Assembly: GCA_021846485.1 (NCBI GenBank) | Contig: JAJZWW010000075.1 | Location: 1 to 11,152, forward strand | DNA from: Actinomycetes bacterium | GTDB taxonomy: Bacteria > Actinomycetota > Acidimicrobiia > Acidimicrobiales > Palsa-688 | Length of the DNA stretch: 11,152 nucleotides | Reading direction: 5' to 3' | Shown here: positions 1-7,035 of the stretch, one piece after another | How the letters are laid out: each line of letters begins with the position of its first letter | Position numbering within the stretch: position 1 is the first letter of the stretch | The notes under the pieces: generated by a model | Database searches by the model: none | What the model was told of the DNA's origin: nothing | What the model saw: only the letters and a program-made list of their open reading frames with translations | Made by a program: the position numbers and the translations under genes

Positions 1-300
1 CAGGCTGGTGATCGGACCGGTGTTGTACAAGAAGGTGTTGGGGTCGGTGACGGTGGTGCTGAAGGAGAACTGGAAGGAGATGTCGGGTGTGCCGTCCCCG
101 GTGTGGTCGACGTTGATCTCGTAGAGGACGTCGTCGCCGAACTCGTAGAAGTTGGGACCTCCGTCGGGTAGCTGGAGGGGGATGTAGTTGGCGATGAGGG
201 TGACCGTGGAAGGGTTGTCCGGGCTGACGAAGGCGTACAGGTCGGTGCTGTCGGCAACCGGGTCCTTGGAGATCTGCGGAGCTTCTCGATGCGACGACAT
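1..300 (-). CDS. DUF4331 family protein, 5' part only
   Basis: The first 100 codons of a gene that continues past the left edge. The start is the ATG at 298-300, preceded on the minus strand by an AAAGGGAG ribosome-binding sequence 3-4 bases away. The protein begins MSSHREAPQISKDPVADSTD, followed by LYAFVSPDNP. This SHREAP...DP.AD.TDLYAF opening is characteristic of DUF4331 proteins, and the later DDVLYEINVDHTGDG and FQFSF segments fit the same family. No signal peptide precedes the domain in this copy. The function of DUF4331 is unknown; full-length members are usually several hundred residues, so most of the gene is missing here. It lies downstream of the pseudo-helicase on the same strand, with an 83-base gap that could hold its own promoter. 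I recognise the family with good confidence but not a role. Confidence 0.9.
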   Translation of the reverse strand, partial: MSSHREAPQISKDPVADSTDLYAFVSPDNPSTVTLIANYIPLQLPDGGPNFYEFGDDVLYEINVDHTGDGTPDISFQFSFSTTVTDPNTFLYNTGPITSL

Positions 301-383
301 GGTCTCCCTTTCGAGGATTTGACGGGACGCGATGGTCTACGGAGCGCAGGCCGGATCGGATGACGCGCCCGGTTGCGTCGGGT

Positions 384-2414
384 TCAGCCACGTGATGGGT
401 CGACGGTTCCGACCCAGAGGCGCTCCCGGGCGGCGGTCATCGCCGCGAAGCGCTCGGTCCGTCCCCTGGACATCTGGTCGGTTCGCTGGAGTGGCCGGAC
501 AGGGTCGTCGGCGGGGATGAACACCACGTCGTAGGACCGGCCTCTACCTCGGCTCACGGGAGCGACCGTGATGCACCCGGGGAGGTTCGCGGGAGCCCCC
601 GGCTCGGCGACCGGCAGGCCTTCATTCGAGAGCAGGCGGCGGTAGTGGGTTGCCAGCCGGTCATTCGGGCAGAGGAGCGCGATCTCCTCGCTCGGAACGC
701 CCTCGGCGAGGTCTTCGCGCAGTCGCGCGAGAAGCTGGCGGTCGTGGTCGTCACGGTCGGCTGCGACGTCGTGGCGGACCGGCTTGCCGTCCCAGTCGGT
801 ATCGGTGTCGGTACTGGCCGGCGTAGAGGAGCTGCGCGGGGGTCGCCTGTCCTCGTCGACCCTCCAGATCCGGCTGGCCGCGTAGGACACGCCGGTCACC
901 GCTCGGACCTCGCTCGACCTCCCGGAGATGTCGATCCCCACCTCACCCCAGACGGCGACGTCATCCGGGCCTTCGTCGGCGAAGGCCCCTCCGACGAGCA
1001 GCAGGCCGTCGGGTCGGTCTCCGACGAGGCGGTGCAATAGCTGGAGGGCTACCGGGGGCGCGTCGTCGACCTCATCGGCGATCACCGCCCGGTAGCCGGG
1101 CTCGAGAGGCTGCGCGCGCAGCGAGTCCCGGGCCAGCAGGACCACGTCGTACCAGTCGTGCAGGCCAGAGCGCGCCAGCTCTTCGGCGTAGGCGAGGTGC
1201 AGGTCCCACGCCTCACGCCGGTGGGCGCCGGGCAGCAGGGCAGAGCGCCTCGCTCGCGAGGAGCGCTGGTACTGCTCGAAGCTCGCCAGGCCCCCACCCT
1301 TGACGACACCCAGGATCTCCTGCCGCCATCGCTCCGGCGGCCCCCAGGATCCGAGCCCGAGCCCGAGGCCGTCGAGGCGGCTCCAGGCCCTCCGGAAGGC
1401 GCTCTCGAGGCCGAGCTCGTCCACGCTGCAGGCGATGCCGCGGTCGGCCAGGATCTGTAGCGCGAAGCCGTGCACGGTCGCGAAGTCGACCCTCTCCAAG
1501 GTGGTGGGCGACAAGCGGCGGTGCTCCGAGGCCAAGACATCCACCCGCACCTGGGAGGCGGCGGTGACGAGGATCCGCCCCGGGAGCCGGTCGGCGAGGT
1601 AGGCGGATCTCTGGACGACGACGGCATGGGCGGCCACCCCGGGTGCTGCCCGGACGAGAGCCGGCCCCCGGTTGGAGCTGCGCACCACCTTCATCTGGTC
1701 GCGGGGGATGCGCTGCATCCACGACTCGAGCCGCCCGTGTGTTGCCGCCGAGGCGACCAGGAGCGGCTTGGGGTTCCACTCGTCGGGGTCCAACGGGTAG
1801 TCGCCCGGCCCTTGCGGCGGGTCGCTCGGCTCTCCCGTTTTGTCGGTGTAGAGCGCGGCGAGGTGCTCCAGCACTGTGGACTGTAGGTGGTCCGATAGCC
1901 GCAGCCCGCCTGCGTGGAGGACCTCCTCGAGCCGCTCCGGCCCGGCCAGCCACACCCGACCGTAGGTGAAAGCCGCCCCTTCGGCGTACCCTGACACGAG
2001 AACCGGTCTGATCTCGTTGGGGGACAACCCGACGCCGGCGAGGACCTCTTCCACGCCATCGGCGTCGCGGGCCAGCTCAGCGACCGCCGCGTCGGCGTCG
2101 AGGATCCCGAGGGCCCCCCGGTCGCTGCGCCGCCAGCGCCAGGGGCACGCTTCGATCACGAAGACCCCTCCATCGGTGACCGCAAGGTGGAGGCCTTTGG
2201 CCCTGGCGTTGGCGTGCTCGGTCCTCTCGGTGATCGCCGGCCGCCGACGGTGGACGACCGCGACGTCGGCGGAGCTCAGGATCCCGGCGATGTCCAGCTG
2301 GTCCATCGGAATGGGCCGGATCGCGTACCAGTCCGACACCGCGCCAACGTGTGATACCTGCTGACGGCTTCGGGGAGGCGCCGGCGGCCGGCGCTGGGCG
2401 TCGTATGGACCCAT
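384..2414 (-). CDS. NERD-UvrD/SF1-like helicase with inactivated catalytic motifs (probable pseudoenzyme)
   Basis: 676 aa. The N-terminal part (about 55-190) matches the NERD nuclease fold: the core GGVFVIEA is at 82-89, but the catalytic Asp, Asp and Lys positions read L75, E88 and C90. The rest (about 240-676) is a UvrD/Rep-like superfamily 1 helicase. Walker A is replaced: R255-A-A-P-G-V-A-A-H263 stands where GxxGTGKT is expected, so the Lys is A262. Walker B keeps D447-E448 but has D450 for the usual Gln. Motif III GD..QR is G475-G476..A479-D480. The motif IV Arg is A512, and motif VI TRAR is T660-A-A-R663. Motif V around 615-632 keeps only the ...YDVVFI frame. ATPase and nuclease activity are probably lost; DNA or protein binding could remain. 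The ATG at 2414 was chosen because longer starts run into the divergent gene; its upstream AGAAGAG is a weak ribosome site. ATG 2306 is an alternative. Confidence 0.82.
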   Translation of the reverse strand: MGPYDAQRRPPAPPRSRQQVSHVGAVSDWYAIRPIPMDQLDIAGILSSADVAVVHRRRPAITERTEHANARAKGLHLAVTDGGVFVIEACPWRWRRSDRGALGILDADAAVAELARDADGVEEVLAGVGLSPNEIRPVLVSGYAEGAAFTYGRVWLAGPERLEEVLHAGGLRLSDHLQSTVLEHLAALYTDKTGEPSDPPQGPGDYPLDPDEWNPKPLLVASAATHGRLESWMQRIPRDQMKVVRSSNRGPALVRAAPGVAAHAVVVQRSAYLADRLPGRILVTAASQVRVDVLASEHRRLSPTTLERVDFATVHGFALQILADRGIACSVDELGLESAFRRAWSRLDGLGLGLGSWGPPERWRQEILGVVKGGGLASFEQYQRSSRARRSALLPGAHRREAWDLHLAYAEELARSGLHDWYDVVLLARDSLRAQPLEPGYRAVIADEVDDAPPVALQLLHRLVGDRPDGLLLVGGAFADEGPDDVAVWGEVGIDISGRSSEVRAVTGVSYAASRIWRVDEDRRPPRSSSTPASTDTDTDWDGKPVRHDVAADRDDHDRQLLARLREDLAEGVPSEEIALLCPNDRLATHYRRLLSNEGLPVAEPGAPANLPGCITVAPVSRGRGRSYDVVFIPADDPVRPLQRTDQMSRGRTERFAAMTAARERLWVGTVDPSRG

Positions 2415-2559
2415 GTCTCTTCTGTCGGCCAGGACAGGTCGGCGCTTGACCGCATGTTCGTCTCCTGGTCGACCTCGGCAAGAGGCGCAGCGCCGCTCGG
2501 GGCGCGCGGGCGGTGGCCTCCCGGTCCGGAGGTCCGACCCCCCTCCTATCCTCTCGACT

Positions 2560-2602
2560 CCCGGGCGAGGCCCGGGCAGGAGGAGCCGGTTCGGCCGGCC
2601 GA
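2560..2602. promoter_or_regulatory. Hairpin plus 12-bp palindrome in the divergent control region
   Basis: The 201 bases between the divergent starts at 2414 and 2616 must hold control signals for both genes. A perfect inverted repeat CCCGGG-CGAGG-CCCGGG lies at 2560-2576 and a perfect 12-bp palindrome TCGGCCGGCCGA at 2591-2602. The palindrome overlaps the start of the GAGAGG ribosome site (2601-2606) of the endonuclease gene, where a repressor could block both transcription and initiation. In such GC-rich DNA short GC palindromes also arise by chance. I found no convincing -35/-10 pair; TTGACC at 2446-2451 has no good -10 downstream. Confidence 0.3.
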
Positions 2603-2615
2603 GAGGACGCGGCAG

Positions 2616-3215
2616 ATGTCGTCGACGGACGTGATGGTGCTCATGGTCGCCGCCGTGGCGGTGGTGGTGGCATGGTTGTCGGTCCTGCGGGCGCGGGTGG
2701 AGTTGCGCTCCCACCGTGCCGCCTACCCCCACACCGCCGAGGACCTGGTCGCCGCCCGTCGCGATTCGGTAGCCCGGAGCCATGCGGTGGTGAGCGGGAA
2801 GGTCCGGGAGCATCTCGTCCCGCTGCTCCCCGAGTTCGCCGGTCGGTTCGACGGCCGCGACGCCCGGTTCCTCGGCAGTCCCGTCGATTTCGTCGTCTTC
2901 GACGGGCTCGACGCTGGCAGCGTCGAGCGGGTGGTCTTCGTGGAGGTGAAGACCGGGTTGTCGGCTCTCTCCAGCCGGGAGCGTCAGGTCCGTGACGCGG
3001 TGGAGCGGGGCCGGGTCGAATGGCAGGTGCTGCGACTCCCCGCGGCCGGTCCGGCGCCACTGCCCGACCCTTCGAGCGGTGGGCTGCCCAGTCGCGAGGC
3101 GACGTCGCCGGTCCAGCCTGCCTCCCTGCCCCCTGGAGCGGACCCGCCCGAGCCGACCTCGCGGCGCTCGACTACCAGCGCCCGCCCCGGGCGTCGGGGT
3201 TGGCGGGGTGGCTGA
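2616..3215 (+). CDS. Membrane-anchored endonuclease related to archaeal Holliday-junction resolvase (PF10107-like)
   Basis: 199 aa. One transmembrane helix at about 6-24 is followed by a basic stretch and a helical segment. Then comes the nuclease core: FLGSPVDFVVFDG at 85-97 and VVFVEVKTG at 106-114. These are the hallmarks of the Endonuc_Holl family (endonucleases related to archaeal Holliday-junction resolvases). D91, E110 and K112 fit a PD-(D/E)XK active site and are all present, so the enzyme looks intact. After about residue 143 the protein is a Pro/Ser/Arg-rich tail without recognisable domain, probably disordered. The ATG at 2616 has GAGAGG nine bases upstream and places the helix at the N-terminus; the frame stays open upstream to 2454, but that part is not protein-like. 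Its stop is 24 bases from the convergent CYTH-CHAD stop. The cellular role of this family is not established; a DNA-cleaving activity at the membrane is inferred. Confidence 0.85.
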   Translation: MSSTDVMVLMVAAVAVVVAWLSVLRARVELRSHRAAYPHTAEDLVAARRDSVARSHAVVSGKVREHLVPLLPEFAGRFDGRDARFLGSPVDFVVFDGLDAGSVERVVFVEVKTGLSALSSRERQVRDAVERGRVEWQVLRLPAAGPAPLPDPSSGGLPSREATSPVQPASLPPGADPPEPTSRRSTTSARPGRRGWRGG

Positions 3216-3239
3216 CCAGCTTGGCCTGGAGGCCCGGGC

Positions 3240-4829
3240 TCAGCGGCGGTGCGCCGACCAGCCTCGGACGGCCCGGGCGGCAGCCTGCCACGCCGGGCCG
3301 AAGGCGTCGTCGGCCGCGAGCACCGCCTGGGCTTCCCGCTCGGCCAGGATCCCGTAGGTGAAGCCGTTGCCCTCGGGAAGGCTCCTGGCGCGAGCGCCCT
3401 CGGCGACGAGGAAGCGCCTGGCGACGACGGCGTCGTTGCGGGCTCCGAGCACCTCTTGGACTGTGGCGAAGGCCTCTTCCAGCCGTCGGTCCCTTCGGTT
3501 GCGGCAGGGACGGAGGACCTCGACGGCATAGCGGACCCGCCTGGCCTGCTTGCGGGCGGCGTGCAGGGCCTCGTCGCGGCGGGTGGCATCGGCGGAGCGC
3601 GCATCCCGGACTCGCCGGCGCGCCCGGCGGAGCTCTCGGGAGACCGCCTCGCCGACCGCCTCGACCTCTCCGGAGCGGTTGGTGCCGGCGCCGCCTCTCT
3701 CGGACCGACGACCCTTCCCCGACCCGCTCCCCCCACCTGGGCCTAGGTCGTCGGCGACGGCCAAGTCCTCGGCGAAGCGCCGCAGGAGCTCGACGGCCGC
3801 CCGGTACCTCGCGCTCGCGAGGCCCTCGTCGAGGCGTTCCCTGGTGGTCACGCAGGCGGAGCGCGCGTTCCCGATCAGGTCCGCGCAAGCATCCCCGAGC
3901 CTCTCTGCCGCCGCGACCGTCCGGAGGGCGTTGCCGATGCGAACTTCGATCACCTCGGCTTCGCGTGCTGCACCGAGCAGATCGCCGAGCCAGCCGAGCT
4001 CGGCGCGCAGCGGCAGGGTCGGCTCGGGACCGAGCAGTCGCCCGAACGTGGCGAGCAAGCTGCGCAGGCGCCGGACAGCCACCCGGAGGTCGTGCACCCC
4101 CTCAGGCTCGCCGAGACGCAGTTGCAGGTCCCGGTCGGCGATCTCCTCGACGAGCTGCCCGACCCGGATGGCGAGCAGCCCGGAGGGTCGGGGTCCACGG
4201 CCGGGTTGGTCGAGTGCCAGGTCGGGGACCGTCGTCGCCCCCACCGGGCGGGCGCCGGCGGCGACCAGCTGGCCGGCGACGGCGTCGACCAGGCGTCCTC
4301 CGGCGTCGAGCGGTTCGAGCACCAGGTTCCGCCAGCGGCGGACTTGGCCGTCGTCCCGGCGTTCGGACACGACGGCCTCGTCCACCAGTCGGACGAGGGG
4401 GGTGCCGACCCGGGCGGCGAGCTGGACGACCTCGAGGTCAGCATCGAGGGTGAGCCGGGGTCGGAGTGGCGCCTCTCCGAGCCGACCGGTCACCAGCCGA
4501 CGGATCTCCCCCGGGGGGTCCGCGCCGTCGGGTGGGAGGCGCACCTTGCGGACGCCGTCTGGCCCCGGGGCTCGCAGCAGCCAGTGCCCTTCAGCTCCGG
4601 CCCGGCGGCAGACGACCACGCCGGCGGCTCGCAACCTCAGGTCGGGCGAGTCGAAATAGGTCTCTACCATCCGTACCGGGGGAGACACGCAGCACTGCAG
4701 GCGCTTGCCTTCACGGTCCCGAAGAGTGGGCGGCGAGAAGTCCTTGTCGACAGCGAAGCGGCGTAGTGCCCTCGGGTTCTGTCGCAAAGCCACCTTCCGG
4801 AGTCGGTAACCGGCCGCCCGGGACAACAT
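3240..4829 (-). CDS. CYTH-CHAD domain protein with a degenerate CYTH signature
   Basis: 529 aa. Residues about 24-195 form a CYTH (triphosphate tunnel) domain: RFAVDKDF at 24-31, VETYFDSPDLRLRAAG at 55-70, CRR at 74-76. Residues about 225-525 form a CHAD domain: HDLRVAVRRLR at 246-256 and LHAARKQARRVRYA at 422-435, the two His/Arg/Lys-rich helices that bind polyphosphate in this family. CYTH enzymes hydrolyse or transfer triphosphates using an N-terminal ExExK; here that position reads R20-A-L-R-R24. The later WxLKLP Lys is R86, and the ExExE strand keeps only E172. The CHAD residues look intact. A Gly/Ser-rich linker (about 363-388) splits the CHAD helices. Reading on to ATG 5021 would add a Leu-rich stretch overlapping the divergent PRC gene; ATG 4829 starts just before the domain. 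Best guess is polyphosphate binding without catalysis. Confidence 0.85.
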   Translation of the reverse strand: MLSRAAGYRLRKVALRQNPRALRRFAVDKDFSPPTLRDREGKRLQCCVSPPVRMVETYFDSPDLRLRAAGVVVCRRAGAEGHWLLRAPGPDGVRKVRLPPDGADPPGEIRRLVTGRLGEAPLRPRLTLDADLEVVQLAARVGTPLVRLVDEAVVSERRDDGQVRRWRNLVLEPLDAGGRLVDAVAGQLVAAGARPVGATTVPDLALDQPGRGPRPSGLLAIRVGQLVEEIADRDLQLRLGEPEGVHDLRVAVRRLRSLLATFGRLLGPEPTLPLRAELGWLGDLLGAAREAEVIEVRIGNALRTVAAAERLGDACADLIGNARSACVTTRERLDEGLASARYRAAVELLRRFAEDLAVADDLGPGGGSGSGKGRRSERGGAGTNRSGEVEAVGEAVSRELRRARRRVRDARSADATRRDEALHAARKQARRVRYAVEVLRPCRNRRDRRLEEAFATVQEVLGARNDAVVARRFLVAEGARARSLPEGNGFTYGILAEREAQAVLAADDAFGPAWQAAARAVRGWSAHRR

Positions 4830-4918
4830 CGAGTGGTTGGAAGCACCTACTGTAAACCAGTCGCAGGTGGTCCGAGCCCCTGTGACGCCGCAGATGCCCC
4901 ACCGGCGGGCGACCGCCG

Positions 4919-5725
4919 GTGGCCCCAGGAGGTGCTCTGACGACATCTTCCAATCTCCCAGGCCCGCTTCCCGAGGTGCCTCGCACAGAAGGTGGAGGAA
5001 CAACAGAAGGTGGAGGACCACTGGCCGGAGATGCGGGGGGAGGCCGGCCGGGGGATGGGCCCGTCGCGGCCGGCGGACAGCGGTTCCGCATCGGCGTCGA
5101 GGTGATCTGTGCAGGCGACGTCACCGACGCCTCCCCGCCGGTGGGACGGGTGACCTGGGTGGTGGTCGACCCGGTGGCGCAGGCCCTCACCCACCTGGTG
5201 GTCGAGCCTGCCGGCGGTGGGCTGGGACGGCTGGTCCCGCTCCCGATGGTGGTCGACCCTGGACCCCCTGTGCGGTTGGGCTGCACCGCCGACGGGCTGC
5301 TGGAGCTCGAGGAGGCAGAGGAGAGCCACTTCTTCCCCGGCGACCCTACCGGCGGGTTCGGCGGAGACCAGGTGCTCGCCTGGCCCTACCTCGGCCTGGC
5401 CGTTGCCGGCGGCCTCGGGCCGGCCGGCACGGGGGCGGTGGCGCCGGTCGTCTACGACCGGGTTCCCGCCGGCGAGGTCGAAGTGCGCCGTGGTGACCGG
5501 GTACGGGCCAGTGACGGCGAGGTGGGCTCGGTACAGGGTCTGGTCGTCGACCCGGCGGACCACCGCATAACCCACGTGCTGCTCCGGGAGGGCCATTTGT
5601 GGGGACGCAAGCAGGTCGCCATCCCCGTGGCGGCGGTGTCCGGTCGCGCTGGCGACGCGATCGAAGTCGCCCTCAGCCGCGAGGAGATCCGGGACCTGCC
5701 TCCCGTCGACCTGGCCACAGGGTGA
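4919..5725 (+). CDS. Double PRC-barrel domain protein
   Basis: 268 aa from the GTG at 4919. The first 52 residues are Gly/Pro/Thr-rich and probably disordered. Two PRC-barrel-like modules follow: about 55-130 (FRIGVEVICAGDV, then VTWVVVDPVAQALTHLVVEP, then GRLVPL) and about 185-262 (VRRGDRVRASDGEVGSVQG, then LVVDPADHRITHVLL, then QVAIPVAAV). The repeated pattern of a charged G-V strand, V-DP-----THV/L and a V-P-- strand is typical of PRC barrels, which in other proteins bind RNA-processing or photosynthetic partners. The segment between them (ESHFFPG, VLAWPY) resembles linkers in actinobacterial two-barrel proteins. No enzyme residues are expected. A second in-frame GTG at 4976 would remove part of the disordered tail; neither start has a strong ribosome site. 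It is divergent from CYTH-CHAD and its 3' end overlaps the MFS gene by 53 bases. Function unknown. Confidence 0.82.
   Translation: MAPGGALTTSSNLPGPLPEVPRTEGGGTTEGGGPLAGDAGGGRPGDGPVAAGGQRFRIGVEVICAGDVTDASPPVGRVTWVVVDPVAQALTHLVVEPAGGGLGRLVPLPMVVDPGPPVRLGCTADGLLELEEAEESHFFPGDPTGGFGGDQVLAWPYLGLAVAGGLGPAGTGAVAPVVYDRVPAGEVEVRRGDRVRASDGEVGSVQGLVVDPADHRITHVLLREGHLWGRKQVAIPVAAVSGRAGDAIEVALSREEIRDLPPVDLATG
4985..5017 (+). repeat. 18-bp period tandem duplication
   Basis: ACAGAAGGTGGAGGA occurs at 4985-4999 and again at 5003-5017, separated by ACA, giving a period of 18. In the PRC gene it encodes two copies of TEGGG in the disordered N-terminal tail (TEGGGTTEGGG). Being a multiple of three, it keeps the frame. 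It looks like a slippage duplication. Confidence 0.75.
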
Positions 5726-7004
5726 GCGTAGCGCCGCCGGCGACCGGGCCGAGGCGGCCTGCGGCGCCAGGCGGGGGAGCAGCGGCCGCCGCGGGCGGGT
5801 GGTCCACCGCCGCCGGGACCGCCCGGCGCAGGGCGAGCGCGGCGGTGACCAGCAGGACTGCTGCCCCGCCGATGGTCACGGCGCGAATGCCGACCAGGTC
5901 GGCGACCAGGCCCTGGGCGAGGGCGCCCAGGGGGTAGAGCACCCCGAGGGCGGTCATGTAGATCCCGAGGACCCGGCCTCGCAGGACGGCGGGTGCATGC
6001 AGCTGGATGATCGTGTTGCACCCGGCCAGGATGCCGATGTAGCCGGCGCCGACTGCGACCATCGCCGCGGCTGCGCTCGCCAGGTCCGGGGCGGAGCCGT
6101 AGGCGGCCAGGGCGCAGGACACCACGACCAGGTCGGCGAGCAGCAGGCGTCGTCTCCCCACGACCCGGACCAGGGGAGCGAGGGCCAGCGCGCCGGCGAC
6201 CGCGCCCACGCCCTGGGCGGTGATGAGCGTGGCCGTGGCGCCGGCACCGCCGTGCAGGGCCTCGAGGGCGACCGCTGGCACCAGCGCGATGAACGGTGAC
6301 GCGGTGAGGGCGACCACCGAGATCACCACCACCGCCGAGCGGCACGGGCGGTTCGATGCCGTGGCCCGCGCGCCCGCGGCCAGCCTGGCGAGTACCGACC
6401 CGCCGGAGCGGTCAGTGGCCTGCGGGGGGAGCCGCAGGGCCAGCAGGGCGACGACCACCGCGCCGAACGAGACGGCGTTGGCGCCGAAGGCCCAGGCGTA
6501 CCCCCCGGTGGCGATCGCCACCCCGGCAAGGGCAGGGCCGGCCACCCGCCCGAGGTTGAACTGTGCCGACGACAGCGAGATCGCCGCCCCGAGATCCTCG
6601 ACGGGCACCAGGTCTGGGGTGATCGACTGGTAGGCAGGGAAGCCGAGAGCGCTCGCGCAGCCGCCGACGAAGACCACCAGGGTGACCAACCCTGGGGTCG
6701 CGTGCCCGCCGGCGGAGAGGGCCGTGAGACCGGCGGCGCAGCCGGTCTCCCCCAGGGTCGTGGCGAGGAACAGCCGGCGGCGGTCGATCCGGTCGGCCAG
6801 TACCCCACCGAGCGGCGAGAGCAGCCCTCCGGGGAGGAAGCCGGCGGCGGCCACGAGCGCGGTCCACGCCGGGTGCCCGGTCCGGGCGGTGACCAGTACC
6901 CCGACCGCGACGGTCTGCATCCACGTCCCGACGTTGGACACCAGCGCTGCTGACCACACGAGCGCGAAGTTGCGGTGGCGTAGCGGTCGCAGCGGGTTGA
7001 GCAC
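5673..7004 (-). CDS. Major facilitator superfamily transporter, EntS/DHA3-like
   Basis: 443 aa, hydrophobic throughout, with the spacing expected of 12 helices. It opens with PLRHRNFALVWSAALVSNVG, the usual start of MFS exporters of the EntS/MFS_3 type. The MFS motif A is clear after helix 2: GGVLADRIDRRRL at 66-78. Pro- and Gly-rich helices such as AQFNLGRVAGPALAGV fit helix 5. The second half contains a basic intracellular loop (VRVVGRRRLLLAD) comparable to the second motif A. Substrate cannot be told from sequence; this subfamily includes drug, siderophore and metabolite exporters. The start is the GTG at 7002-7004 (MLNPLRPLRHRNF); no strong ribosome site is visible. The C-terminal 30 residues or so are Gly/Pro/Arg-rich and overlap the 3' end of the PRC gene tail-to-tail. 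Its start is only 31 bases from the divergent membrane-protein gene, so the two promoters must overlap coding sequence. Confidence 0.9.
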   Translation of the reverse strand: MLNPLRPLRHRNFALVWSAALVSNVGTWMQTVAVGVLVTARTGHPAWTALVAAAGFLPGGLLSPLGGVLADRIDRRRLFLATTLGETGCAAGLTALSAGGHATPGLVTLVVFVGGCASALGFPAYQSITPDLVPVEDLGAAISLSSAQFNLGRVAGPALAGVAIATGGYAWAFGANAVSFGAVVVALLALRLPPQATDRSGGSVLARLAAGARATASNRPCRSAVVVISVVALTASPFIALVPAVALEALHGGAGATATLITAQGVGAVAGALALAPLVRVVGRRRLLLADLVVVSCALAAYGSAPDLASAAAAMVAVGAGYIGILAGCNTIIQLHAPAVLRGRVLGIYMTALGVLYPLGALAQGLVADLVGIRAVTIGGAAVLLVTAALALRRAVPAAVDHPPAAAAAPPPGAAGRLGPVAGGATLTLWPGRREAGPGSPRG

Positions 7005-7035
7005 GGTGGCGGCACACTAGGAGCCCGAGCCGGTG

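Noticed and set aside
1600..1700. Frameshift as the cause of the missing Walker A motif
   Set aside because: The frame is continuous on both sides, the replaced segment has the same length as the canonical motif, and no GxGKT appears in the other two minus-strand frames nearby.
2415..2813. N-terminal extension of the helicase ORF by 133 codons to ATG 2813
   Set aside because: The extra sequence is His/Arg/Pro-rich without domain similarity and overlaps the well-supported endonuclease gene on the other strand.
4830..5021. N-terminal extension of CYTH-CHAD to ATG 5021, with a Leu-rich start resembling a signal peptide
   Set aside because: The Leu-rich stretch is the reverse reading of the 18-bp duplication in the PRC gene, and the extension overlaps that gene. 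A cytoplasmic CYTH-CHAD protein needs no signal.
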